DNA of 64,000 nucleotides from Euptelea pleiosperma (taxonomy: Eukaryota > Streptophyta > Magnoliopsida > Ranunculales > Eupteleaceae). The DNA lies in assembly GCA_035048495.1 (NCBI GenBank), contig CM068545.1:11422702-11486701 (forward strand), written 5' to 3'. The notes under the pieces are model-generated. The model saw only the letters and a list, made by a program, of their open reading frames with translations, had not been told where the DNA came from and did no database searches. The translations under genes and the position numbers were made by a program. This document shows positions 32,560-44,200 of the stretch, in pieces (position 1 is the stretch's first letter; each line of letters begins with the position of its first letter).

Positions 32560-33447
32560 GTCGAGGAGTGCCGTGGGCATGGGCCACCCACTAGTTAAAA
32601 ATAAAGAAGAGTTTTGTATTTTGTGCTTTTAAAGAAGAAAACACTATTATATATATGAACATAAATCAATCCGTTGAAACACCACAACCCAACCCGACTT
32701 CGCGCGTGTGTACGGAGATACATAGTTGTGCAGAAGGAGGACAAAATTGGATGCCCAAGAGCTCAACCCTTAGTATTAACTCTCAACCTTACGTACTCAT
32801 GAAACTGTTATGTTATTTGGAGCCTGATAGTGTTAGAATATTGTACATGAAGGCACAACGTCCTAGCTAATGATTTGGCCAATCCCTAGGTGGACCTGCA
32901 AACCAAAAACCTGCATGAGTAGTGATTTCAAACCTTGGGACCTTTGTACCCCAAATAATGGTAAATAATGACTCAAATTCCAATGTTAGAAATCACTGAT
33001 CAGGCTAATTTTTTGTTCGCATGTCCATCTAAGGTCGGCCCAAAGTGCCAAACATCCATGAGGTCATAAATCTCTGGGAATATGCCACGTGGCTTATATT
33101 GTGGTCGGTCAGCAGACCCAGTTCGTTCCATTCACATACTGAACTAGAGTAACTATGATTCAGACTGTTTGGGAAGTGATGATCCACGTGTTTATAGATC
33201 TGGACCATTCAAATGTTATGCTTCCTTCTAGATACTCTTGGTTCAAGATCTAGACCATTCAATTTTTGGGCTGCTCTATTCAGTTTTGTTTGAGCTTTGT
33301 TAGATTTGTTCTTTTAATTTTACATTGTGTCCAGCCCAATTCTGGGGCCGAGCCTGAGTTGTAGGCCTGAGCCACCCTTAGGACCTTGGGCTAGGTCCAA
33401 GCTTGGGTTTTAGGCCCATCATGACTTTGCTGGGCCTATATATAAAT
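32560..33447. other. No gene; repeat fragments
   Basis: Positions 32565-32597 carry GTGCCGTGGGCATGGGCC followed by ACCCACTAGT, the same 3' end as the Helitron-like units at 51193-51520, so a Helitron fragment may end here. Positions 32870-33095 are another foldback of the GGATGTTTGGCC group. No coding sequence is recognised. Confidence 0.45.
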
Positions 33448-33845
33448 GGGCTGGGATATTCTTATTAATGGAATTCTTACTCATATTTTTACTAATGGAT
33501 GTGGGGCCCACATGGGGATGAGTTAAGGGATGATTTTTGGTGAGGGTGATCTCCTTACCATGGAGATCATCCTCACCAAAAATCAGTAATTTTTAAAATT
33601 TCTAACCCTACCAAATACATACCTAAATTTAACGGTGAAAATGGATGGTCCAAAATTTTTCAATTTGCAATCTACTTTTTACAAGGTTACAAATGTTGGA
33701 ATGGGCTGATTTTTTGTGTGGTTGACATCCACATTGAGAAGAATATTATCACCAAAAATCATCCCTTAACTCATCCGCATGTGAGCCTCACGTCCATTAG
33801 TCAGAATATTAGTAAGAATTCCGTTAGTAAGAATATCGCAGCCCA
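33448..33845. mobile_element. Foldback MITE with GATATTCTTATTAATGGAAT arms
   Basis: Left end GGGCTGGGATATTCTTATTA, right end TAGTAAGAATATCGCAGCCC, an inverted repeat extended by TTCTTACTCATATTTTTACT and its partner. The centre has GGTGAGGGTGATCTCC and its complement. No unambiguous target duplication was found. Confidence 0.65.
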
Positions 33846-34209
33846 ATGCATTGATGAAAAGAGACGGTCTCAAAGTACAAATGGATGATGAAGAAAACAC
33901 CGGAATATCAAACCAAAATCTGATCTAATAAAAAAACCATGTCACTAAAAAAGGTACCTCTCATCTCATGAGATATATTACCCCATCCGTATAAGAGAGC
34001 CTTGATACTCAGAATGACATGAAAATGTGAGCTCTCCTTGCCTTCAAAGGTTCTCTTATTTTGCTCCAGCCTCAAATTCCTGCCGGCCCAAAAATTCCCT
34101 CTACCTAACTCGGCCCGGCTCAATGTACACGTCCTAGGTAGCACCTAATCACTTTTTTAGTCAAAATTTGACTTTGACACAAATGATTAAATACTAACTC
34201 TCCAACCTA

Positions 34210-34539
34210 ATGTAAAACTTCTGTCACAACGCACAATATGAGCCACATGGCACACCCTTAGTGGATGTTTGGCAATTCCCTCAATGGACCTGCAAACCAA
34301 AAATCAACCTGAATAGTGATTTACAACCTTTGGATCTTTGCACCCAAATAACCCTCAAATTTCTACTGTTAAAATCAACCCATGAAAATAACTTCAATCA
34401 AATCGCTTAGAAATCACTAATCATGCTTATTTTTAGTTTACAGGTCCACCGAGGGACTGGCCAAACATCCATACGCTCAGTGTCCACCAAGAGTTTGCCG
34501 CGTAGCTCGTATTGTGCGTGGTGAGAGAAGTTTTACTCC
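34210..34539. mobile_element. GAGTAAAACTT-group foldback MITE, 330 bp
   Basis: Left end ATGTAAAACTTCTGTCACAA, right end GAGAGAAGTTTTACTC. The interior carries the ATGTTTGGC/GCCAAACATCCATACG arms and CCACATGGCACAC. It is flanked by the perfect 9-bp repeat TCCAACCTA (34201-34209 and 34540-34548). This element and the one at 61476-61875 link the GAGTAAAACTT termini to the GGATGTTTGGCC interior. Confidence 0.88.
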
Positions 34540-34751
34540 TCCAACCTATAGACTTCTCTTTAGAGGATTTGCATCAACATTCTTGCTGGCCGTGCAAAAA
34601 GAACGTGCTATTTTTGATGATCAAGATCATCCAATCCGACCGAGTTATTATCGTCTGACTGCATAATAGATCGGCTGCATGTACACCACATGCATGGCAA
34701 AAGCAAGGAGTACGGTAGAAGCCGTCCTCTTGTCCTGACCTAAGACAACAA

Positions 34752-34927
34752 GTAAACCTTCTATCACAAGAAATTGTAAATCACACAATCACAAGCCAAT
34801 GAGTTCTCGGCACGTACACAAGTGCTTGGCAACATGCCCATGTGCTTTTGCTTTTAGGTGTACGTGCCGAGAACTCATTGGCTGTGATTGTGTGATATGC
34901 AATCCGATTTTTACAGAAGTTTTACTC
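34752..34927. mobile_element. GAGTAAAACTT-group foldback MITE, 176 bp
   Basis: Left end GTAAACCTTCTATCACAAGA, right end ACAGAAGTTTTACTC, with inner arms AATCACACAATCACAAGCCA, AATGAGTTCTCGGCACGTAC and their complements. It is very close in body to the elements at 26087 and 26566. The target duplication is weak (ACAACAA/CCAACAA). Confidence 0.75.
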
Positions 34928-35221
34928 CAACAATTACACTCACTAACCATTAACAAATCTCCTCTTTTAAGTTTAACTACTAATTAGTCTTCTTAAGACA
35001 GAGTCACTTGAAAGTTGAAACTCAGCAAAGACGAGACAGAAAAACAGGTTTCTTCCTTCTTTCGGCGCAAGTCTACAGAGTTGCCGAAGCTTTGGGCAAA
35101 TAATAGATTCCCCTCCCCTGTAAACCCTTTCCTTATTTCCCAGTCTAAACCCTTAAAGCTCTCATTTTTAATCTTCAAACCCTAAAAACCTTCTCGAAAC
35201 CCTATAGATTTGCAGAGAGAA
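34928..35221 (+). promoter_or_regulatory. Promoter and 5' UTR region of UBP14
   Basis: The 294 bp between the MITE at 34752-34927 and the first ATG must hold the core promoter and 5' leader. The last 60 nt (AAACCCTAAAAACC, GAAACCCTATAG) contain two AAACCCTA motifs, the telo-box common in promoters of plant housekeeping and growth genes. No convincing TATA box was found. The MITE ends about 290 bp upstream of the start codon. Confidence 0.45.
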
Positions 35222-38200
35222 ATGATACCTCCAATGGAACTGCTCAGATCGAACCTCTCTCGGGTTCGAATTCCAGAGCCTACCAATCGAATTTACAAGC
35301 AAGAATGCTGCATTTCTTTTGATTCGACGGTATTCATGCATTTTTTTTTGTTCTTTTGAAGGCCTGCATTTCTCGAAGGTTTTATCTTTAATTGTTATAT
35401 ATTCTGCTGTGTTTCAGAGATCTGAGGGTGGGTTGTTCATCGACATGAACTCGTTTCTTGCATTTGGGAAAGATTGTGTGGGTTGGAACTACGAGAAGAC
35501 TGGAAATCCAGTTTATTTGCATATCACGCAGACGAGAAAGCCGGTTGCGGAAGATAGACCTCTCAAGAAACCGACACTTCTAGCAATCGGTATTTGGATA
35601 TCTTGTTTAATATTACATTTTCATAAATTCTAATCGTTTCTTGTGGTTGCTGTGTGACAATTCGGGTTATTCTGAAACTATTACTGGAAAATGACGTGTT
35701 TTTTATGCTATAATCGAGTTCTACTGCTATTTTTTTTTGATGAGGAAAAAAAAACCACCCTTTTACTTGTTTAAGTTATCCAAGAAACTTCTTGTTCTTT
35801 TATGATTTTTTTTTTTGGTGAGTTAAATTTATTAAGGAGAAACAAAGAGAATAAGACTATAAGAGAACCAAGGTGGCTGAGAAAACCACCCTACAAACAA
35901 AACCCGAAGAAGAGAAGAAAGCCAACTGAGAGCCGACTCTAATTGTCCCTAACCAACAAGGCTTCCCATCTAAAGATGAAATCTTCAAAGAAGATGCCTC
36001 TACATTCTCTACAAATTTTAGACCATTGGAACATCAAGGCTTTTGTAGTTAAATGATGCTCTGTACCTCCCCTCTGTCCTCAAAAGCCCTTTGATTTCTT
36101 TCCTTCCACAAACCCAAAACACAACAAACGGAAGAATGCTCCACCACTTTCTACCGCATGAAGAGAAAGCTGTTGTTGAAGTCAATACCGACTCATGATG
36201 TTGGTTAGAATAGGCTAGAACATTGAAGAGGAGCAAGGAACATTTATATTAAAATAGTATAAGTAAAATCAGAAGAAATCTCAAGATTGTCAGTTGTTTA
36301 AGCCGGCAAATAAGTCAGTCAGTAGAAGATTCCGTTAAAGGACCTCTGTAAATAGAGATTGGGTTGGGACTTCGTGGCATGTACTTGAGTGTACAAACAT
36401 ATTCGGTGGACTTGTGCTATAGTGTATAATAAAGACTTCTTAAGAGAGGTTAAAGAGTTCTTGTTTGCAATTAGCTCCTAACACTCCAACGTTCCGATCC
36501 AATCTGATTTTTATACCAACTGGTGTTTATTGGCCTGGGTTTATACCAGTGGTATCAGAGTCACGACGTTTGGCTTGTGGTTAGGCTCTGGCAACGATTG
36601 GGGATCGTGCAGCCTAGAGAGGAACTTATTTTGTTCTGTGAACACATAAAAGCTCGGGTAAGTGATCATGTAGGATGTATACAAGATCATATTACATGGC
36701 TTGTCAACTTGCTCTGAGAGCAACTCGGATTCCGTTGGAGTTCGTGGATAAGAGCTCATAAGGAGCTGCCGTGCTGCCGCTGCCGGTGTTACCACTAGAA
36801 AAAGTGGTATGATATGGCAGATCTCTTTGTGGATGTCCTAAACACAAAACGAGCGAAGTCCCTGGAGTATATGATCATATACGGCGTTAGAGGATAAAAT
36901 GTTGCATCATGTTCTGATCCATATAACTGACCTCCGATGAGGACCACACCATATAGCAGCACATGGCAATAGATTGTCACATTGGAGGGTGCCTCATTCA
37001 ATTGATTTATTAGATGGCACCGTGCACATTATACAGTGCCATATGCTGGTGCCTTCCACCTGCAGGGCTAAAGAGGACATAGACAGATTGGCTCGTTGGA
37101 GGGTGTCTCATGCAATTGATCTATTAGGTGGCACCATGCACGTTATATGGTGCCATATACTGGTACTTTCCACTTGCGGGATTAAAGAGGACATAGATAG
37201 ATTGGCTCATTGGAGGGTGCCTCGTGCAATTGATCTGTTAGATGGCACGGTGCTCATTATACGGTATCGTATATTGGTGCCTTCCATCCACGAAGCTAAA
37301 GAGGATAGACAGATTGGCTCATTGGAGGGTGCCTCAGGCAATTGATCTATTAGATGGCATCATGCACATTATACTGTGCCGTATACTGGTGCCTTCCAAC
37401 TGCAAGGTGGCCCATGGTACCTGAATACAACATTAAGACAATGGTCTTGCTTGCTCAAGGGTCATATACTTGCGAGAAATTTTCATGGAGCTGCAAACGG
37501 GTTTCGTAAACAATAACAATCCGTAGTATGTATGCAAGCTGACGAAGGCATTATATGGCCTAAAGCCAGCACCAAGAGCATGGTATGGGAAAATTACGGA
37601 ATTTCTTGTATTCCGCGGCTATCAGGTATCGGTTATTGACTTTAGTTTATTTTAAAGGGCAAGGTCATGGTCATTTTACTATATGTAGATGATCTCATCA
37701 TTACAGGGGATGGATTGGAGGGAATCAAGAAGGTTTGAGAACATCTCTCAGTAAGATTTGAGATGAAAGAACTTGGAGAGTTGAAACACTTCTGTGGGTT
37801 GGAAGTTGAAAGCAGTGCCAAGGGCTTGTTCATATGCCAGAAAAGATATGTTGAATATCTATTGAGTAGATTTGGAATGTCGAACTGCAAATTGATTGCA
37901 TCACCAATGGAGGTAAACCAAAAGCTAAGAGTAGAGGTTGGATATGAGCTTGACGATGCTCGTCTATATCGACAACTAGTGGTTTGTTTGATGTACCTCA
38001 CCCTTACTCGACCAAATATTGCCTTTGCAGTCAAAGTTGTCATTTAATTCATTTTAAGTTCAAGAAAGCCCCATCTGGAAGTAGATCGACGAATTCTCAG
38101 GTATGTATGATATACAATTGACTTGGAATCGTATATGAAGCAGGAGTTTAACTAGAGCTAGTTGGATTCTCTGATGCTGACTGGGTAAGAGATTCCTCAA

Positions 38201-41200
38201 CTAGAAGATCTACTACAAGATATGCATTCAACTTGGGATTAGGTGCTATTTTGTGGTGTAGTAAGAAACAACCAACAATAGCATTATCATTGACAAAAAG
38301 TAGAATATTGTGCCACAACTATGGCTTCTCAACAATGCTTATGGCTACTACATGTGGTTCGAGAAATTGGTGAAGATACGGATTACTCAGTGAGAATCTA
38401 ATGTGATAACCAAAGTGCAATACGACTGACAACGAATCTAGTGTTCCATGCCAAAACAAAGCATTTTAAAGTTCATCACCACTATATACGTGAGAAGGTA
38501 TTCAATAGTGAGATTGACTTAGTACCAATAACCACTGAAGAGTAAGTTGCAGACATCTTCACCAAATGATTACCAATTCCAAAGTTCAACAAGCTTTGAT
38601 CCCAACTTAGAGTATGTAGTAGAGAGTTGGTCTCGAGGGGGGATGTTGAAGGCAATACCGACTCAATGATGTAGGTTACAATAGGCTAGAACATTGAAGA
38701 GGAGGAACGGAAGTTTTAGAATATATTAAAATATTATAAGTAAAATCGGAGGAAATCTCTAGATTGTCGGTTGTTTGAGGCGACAAATAAGTCGGTAAGA
38801 AAAGGAATATGTGAAATGACCTCTATAAATAGAGGTTGGGTTGGGAGTTCATGGCGTGTACTTGGGTGTACACACATTTTGTGAACTTGTGCTATAGTGT
38901 GTAGTAAAGACTCTTTAAGAGAAATTAAAGAGTTCTTGTTTGCAATTAGCTCATAACATTTCAACGTTCCAATCTGATTTGATCTGATTTTATACCAAGT
39001 GGTATATATTGGCTTAGGTGTCAACAATTGAGATATACCAAGAGTTAAGAAACTCTCTCACTGATCTCAGCACTACCCAAGCCACCCCAAAAGACGGCAA
39101 GAACGAACATCACACCTCTCTAGCAACATGGATGCAAAAGAAGGTGGTTTGCCGACTCTCCAGTTGCCTTACACATGTATGAATAATCCACAACAAATCT
39201 CTGACGCTTAATCAAATTGTCGCATTTCAAGATCTTCTACATGGATGCCCATCACATGAAGAAAGAAACTCTGAAGGAGGACCTTGGACCCCCAAATACG
39301 AGCGGCCAGAAAAGGCAATTGAACACGATGAAACATCGACAAGTAGAAGGGGTGAACAGAAAATAAACCATTGCTGTATAGAGCCCAAACATGAGCGTCC
39401 TCCAATGAAGAGACTATCTGGATACAGCTTATACTGGCAAGTAACCTTGCAACTGATTCCACCTCCCAATCATTGAGGTTCCGCCTAAAACCCAAATCCC
39501 AAGAAAAACTGTCGCCACCCCCACACATAAAAGCTTGCACTGTACTTTCTTTCTTATTGGAGATACTAAACTAGATAGGAAAGTCCTCTTTCAAGGGATT
39601 GTCACCACCCCAACAATCATACTAGAATTACACTCTGTCCCCTTTCCCCACTTGGAATTTCAAATGTTTCGCGAAGTTTGATGAAACATTTGAAATCTCC
39701 TTCCAAACGCTACAACCATAAGAGGACCGAACCACACCACTCTCCCACACTATACAAGTTTTCTCATGAGATATGATTTTTCATCTTTAAATTTTTTAGT
39801 ACATAACGTATTTATTATTTATATTTAATTACTTAAAGGAGCTGTTATAGCCGGTGCCTGAGGCTCTATGGTGTGCTAAAGGCACAAGGAATCTGCACCA
39901 CGCATCTTTGTGTGCGTGGTGTTCCCAGGGTGCTGACATCTCATAAACACATAGGCACGGATGTGTAGCACATATTTCTTGTTCTCTAAGGCACAATGCG
40001 CCGAAGTTGTCTCATATATTTCACCTAATAATAATGCTTTATGATTTTTATAGTTTATGTTATTGAGTTTTATGTAGTGGGAATGTAGAAAGCTCCACAG
40101 TTAGAAGAGCACATTACATTTATGATTTTTATAGTTTATGTTATTGAGTTTTATGTAGTGGGAATGTAGAAAGCTCCACAGTTAGAAGAGCACAATACAC
40201 AGTAGGAACATGGGAAGCACACATAAAGAAGTAGAAGGTCTGCAATGAAAAAAAATAAAGCGAGAAGGCCAAAACTACTGACTGACAAAGTATGATGAAA
40301 AGTACATTCTTTTTGGTCTCTCAATCCTTCACACTCTCTGTGCTTGTCTATACTCAACTGATACTAAAACCTGTAGACCATGCTCTCTTACTTGGGTTGT
40401 TAAAACTATTATAGTCTTTGAGGTTTAGCCACCTACTGATTTTAATAGAAATGGGTTTATTATGATTCATGTTTGCATTCCATGCATGTGTTATTGATTT
40501 CATACTTCTCTTCGTTCTCTTATCTTGTTTGGTGTAGTTATTCATCGGTACTTTGTGCCTGAAATTAATACGTAACAGTTCATGAGGGAAACTTATGCTA
40601 ACTATTGAAATTAGCACCTGACATTTTCTCTTTGACTTTTTCTTGGATATTTAGTGGGTGTTCTCAATGGAGAAAATAAGAAACACTTCCACATCATTTT
40701 GGTTTGATTTGCAGGTGTTCATGGAGGATTTGACAACCATGAACCTGAGTACGAAGAAACTCACAACATCGTCATATTGCCTGAATTTGTTACTCTTCCA
40801 TTTCCTTCTGTGGAGTTGCCAGAAAAGGTAATTATAGTTTGTTGCTATTTATTTATTTTCAATGGGGACTATGTTTGCATGTAAATGTTTTGAAGTTGCT
40901 TCTCTTTTTCAAAAATGCAGGTCAGGTTGGCAGTTGATGCTATTTTAATGGCCGAGGGTGCTGAGCGGAAAGAGCAAATAGCATCTTGGACAGCTGATAA
41001 GAAGCAAGTTAGTGCTTATGCCATGAATCTGGAACAGATTGGCAGTGGTGTTGTTGTGCCTCCTTCTGGGTGGAAATGCTGCAAGTGTGACAAGACTGAT
41101 AATCTTTGGCTGAATCTAACTGATGGATTGATCCTTTGCGGGAGGAGAAACTGGGATGGAAGTGGCGGTAATAACCATGCGGTTGAACACTACAAAGAAA

Positions 41201-44200
41201 TGAACTACCCTCTTGCTGTAAAGCTTGGAACTATAACTGCTGATTTGGAAGGAGCAGGTATTGCCATCTTATATCTGTAACAAGGGAATTACTTCTGCAA
41301 CATAATTCTTATTATTCACAATGTTCATTTGGGTTTTTTGCTATTCAATTTTATATTTCTTGCCCCTTATTGGACTATTCCTGGTTTTAATTATCCACGT
41401 GGAAACCATGTTTTGTTCCATTGTCTATTTTTTAAAATTGGTGCTATAGTTAGTTCAATTAGTTATAAGGTACTGCCACAAATTGCAACTTTAATCTCTT
41501 TTAGCTATCGACGACGATTGTAAGTATCTTTACTGGCTTGAAACCTTCTTTGTGAGCATCAGTGGAATGCTTAGAAATATACTCTTTTCAGAACTGTCAA
41601 ATGGTTTTGGGTTTCAGCTTTCAATGTATGCTATCTTATTATTTATCTACCGTATTATTTTCTTATTTTGTTGATAGATGAAGGCCTTTGATCATTTGAC
41701 ATGGTTAATTTTGTATGCTCTCCGTTTTCTTCCACACCAGTTTATTTGACATCAATTGAGAATTAATTGTGACAAACCTATTGTGGCAACTCAGATGTAT
41801 TCTCTTATCCGGAGGATGAAAGTGTTGAGGATCCGCTATTAGCTCAACATTTGGCATTTTTTGGCATTGATTTTTCATCATTGCAAAAGGTTAGTTATTA
41901 TTTTCCTGGAATGCATTTATATTCTAAAACTTGCCTCTACTTGGGATCCTCTTGCCAACGCATGTGAGAGTTTTGTTCATTGATATCACATGTCCTTAAG
42001 TTCAACTGGAAAATGTAAAAATAAAAAATGTCATTATGTTCAACATAATAAAAGAAAATGTATTTGTCTTGTAACAAGTTTAGCTACTCTTTCATGGGGG
42101 CCTTTTGAAGATCTGCCTTCAAAAACATCGTACCTCGAGGACACAACAGTCTCATAGATCCACATTTTTCTTCACTATTTAAATTTATTTGCAAGTTGTT
42201 CCTTGGGATGAACAAGAAAATGTTCTAATCATGGTTTAAAAAATGGCCGTTATAATGAAAATAACGGCTGTTATAATGGAAGCAGACCTCCCCCGTTACG
42301 TTACATACCGTTTTAACGTTCAGAAATACTGGCCGTTATTTTGAAAATAACGGCCTTTATAACGAAAATAACGACCGTTATTTTGTGAAAAAAATTGTTA
42401 TACCGTTCTAACGACCCCTTTTTGAACCTTGGTTCTAATGTCTTTAGAGCCACCTTTTCCTCGTAAAGATATTTTGCAAGGTGGTCCTTAGCATTGTTAT
42501 AAAAGGTGTTTGAGGTTTACGACTTAAGGCTTGTCTCGGTTTAAGCCTTCCTAAAAAACATGCAAAGCTTATTAAAAAAAGCGTAACAACTCTTGAGGCT
42601 TTAAATAAGGTATGCATCTCATGCCTTTTACACCTTTTTTAACACCTCATGTTAGAGGCATGCGCCCCATGTGCATGTGTTGGTGGTGGAAATTTATAAG
42701 TTTTACTTATAAAAAAAAGAAATTTATAAGTTTTTGTATCTTAAAAGAAATTTAGTTTATATCTTTTATTTTTCTCCTATATCCTTAGTTAAATAATAAC
42801 AAGCTATCTTAAGTAAAATAACAACGACAAAAACATCTCTTTCCCCATATGGAATAGATCAATTTTGTTTCATAATTTCTCATATTATTTTTTAAAACTT
42901 ATCCCACTATTTTATTTATTCATTATCTTTACCTTCATTTCAAAAGGAATCTTCATGAGGCTTACGTCCAATGCCTTGAGGCTTACACTCCATGCTTTAG
43001 GCCATTGAAGGACCTAGCCTCACACCTGTGCGTTTAAAACATTGGTCCTTTGAGTGAATATAAAAAGGTTAGATTGTCTCAGATCCTTTTTCTCCCTTTA
43101 TAAGGACATCTGAGTGATAAGTTTTCTTACTTTGGTTCATTTGAGCATGAGAAACTAGACTTGCAATGTCGTATGTTGTTGTGACATTCATATTGTTAGT
43201 TGTCAAAATATTTGTTAGCTAGCTTGCGCGAGATCTTAATATTGAAGAGGAAGTAGCAAAACCAAGTGATTTTGGTTGTTGAAGTTGTGGACCCAATATT
43301 TTTCTTTTTCACAATGAAACACACTAGCTAGTGGTAAATATTTAGTATATGTGTGTCAAAAATATTATATTATATATTTAATATAAATGTATATGTATAA
43401 TTGTGTTAATGTGAAGCGTCCAACAACTGAGTTGTTCAGGCTGTGGGGGGGTTGTACCTGGCTATCGCCTTGTTCTAGCCGATCTTAGTATAGTTTTTTT
43501 TTTTTATGGATTGCCATTTCAATTGTTGCTCCTATTGGACTTCTTATGTCAAGATATGGATCGAATAGGCTAGTTAGACTAAGCTAGTCAGAGAAGGAAG
43601 ACAAGAGGGGAACCGTAACCCTATGTCATAGGGCAGCAAAGGCACTTGGGGGACAATTACCAAAGACCTGGGTCGGTCCCGTTCTTACCTTAGGGGGGGG
43701 GGGGGGGGTGGGGGGTTGTTTAGAGGGGAATAACATGTTTACCTACCAAAAAATAATTGTGTTAATATAACACAGATGTATTTCTATACTTTTACAGTTT
43801 ACCTTTATTACAACATTAGTATATATAATAATTGTGAGTGTGAGGGTAGACTAGTGTTAGCTCAAGACAATAGTTCGACTTCCCCCTCTCTCTGTCTATT
43901 CTTCTCCTTCCTCTTCCCATCTCAAAACCCTAATTTACTTTACGTGGTATCTGAGCATACGAGCCATAAATTAGTTTCCTCTTTTCTTCTTGATCTTTCC
44001 TTCTCTTCTATTTTTTTTCCTTCTTTGTAGTGAGAAATAATAACCTAGGGTCTAGTCATGAAACCCTAGGCTTTCTCATCCTTTTTTTTTTGTTCTTTTC
44101 CCTTTTGTGGTGTTCTTACCACCGATACTGTTTGTGGATGTGCAAGAGGTCATTCATGCAGATTTGGAGGGATAACCTTGGCCTCTATGTTTGTATGTGC

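Larger units (their letters stand above)
35811..39771 (-). mobile_element. 5'-truncated LINE in UBP14 intron 2, split by a Copia element
   Basis: A minus-strand LINE fragment starts with a T-tract at about 35806-35816 (its A-tail) and ends near 39771. TATGATTTTT on both sides (35801-35810 and 39772-39781) is a likely 10-bp target duplication. The right part (39027-39771) encodes typical ORF2 3' sequence: [20 protein letters not shown], then [17 protein letters not shown]. The left part (35817-36173) holds the terminal [24 protein letters not shown] segment. A Copia element (36174-39026) interrupts it. Confidence 0.8.

Noticed and set aside
36982..37407. CRISPR-like regular repeats
   Set aside because: Units are contiguous without unique spacers and lie in a plant retrotransposon; they are a tandem repeat.
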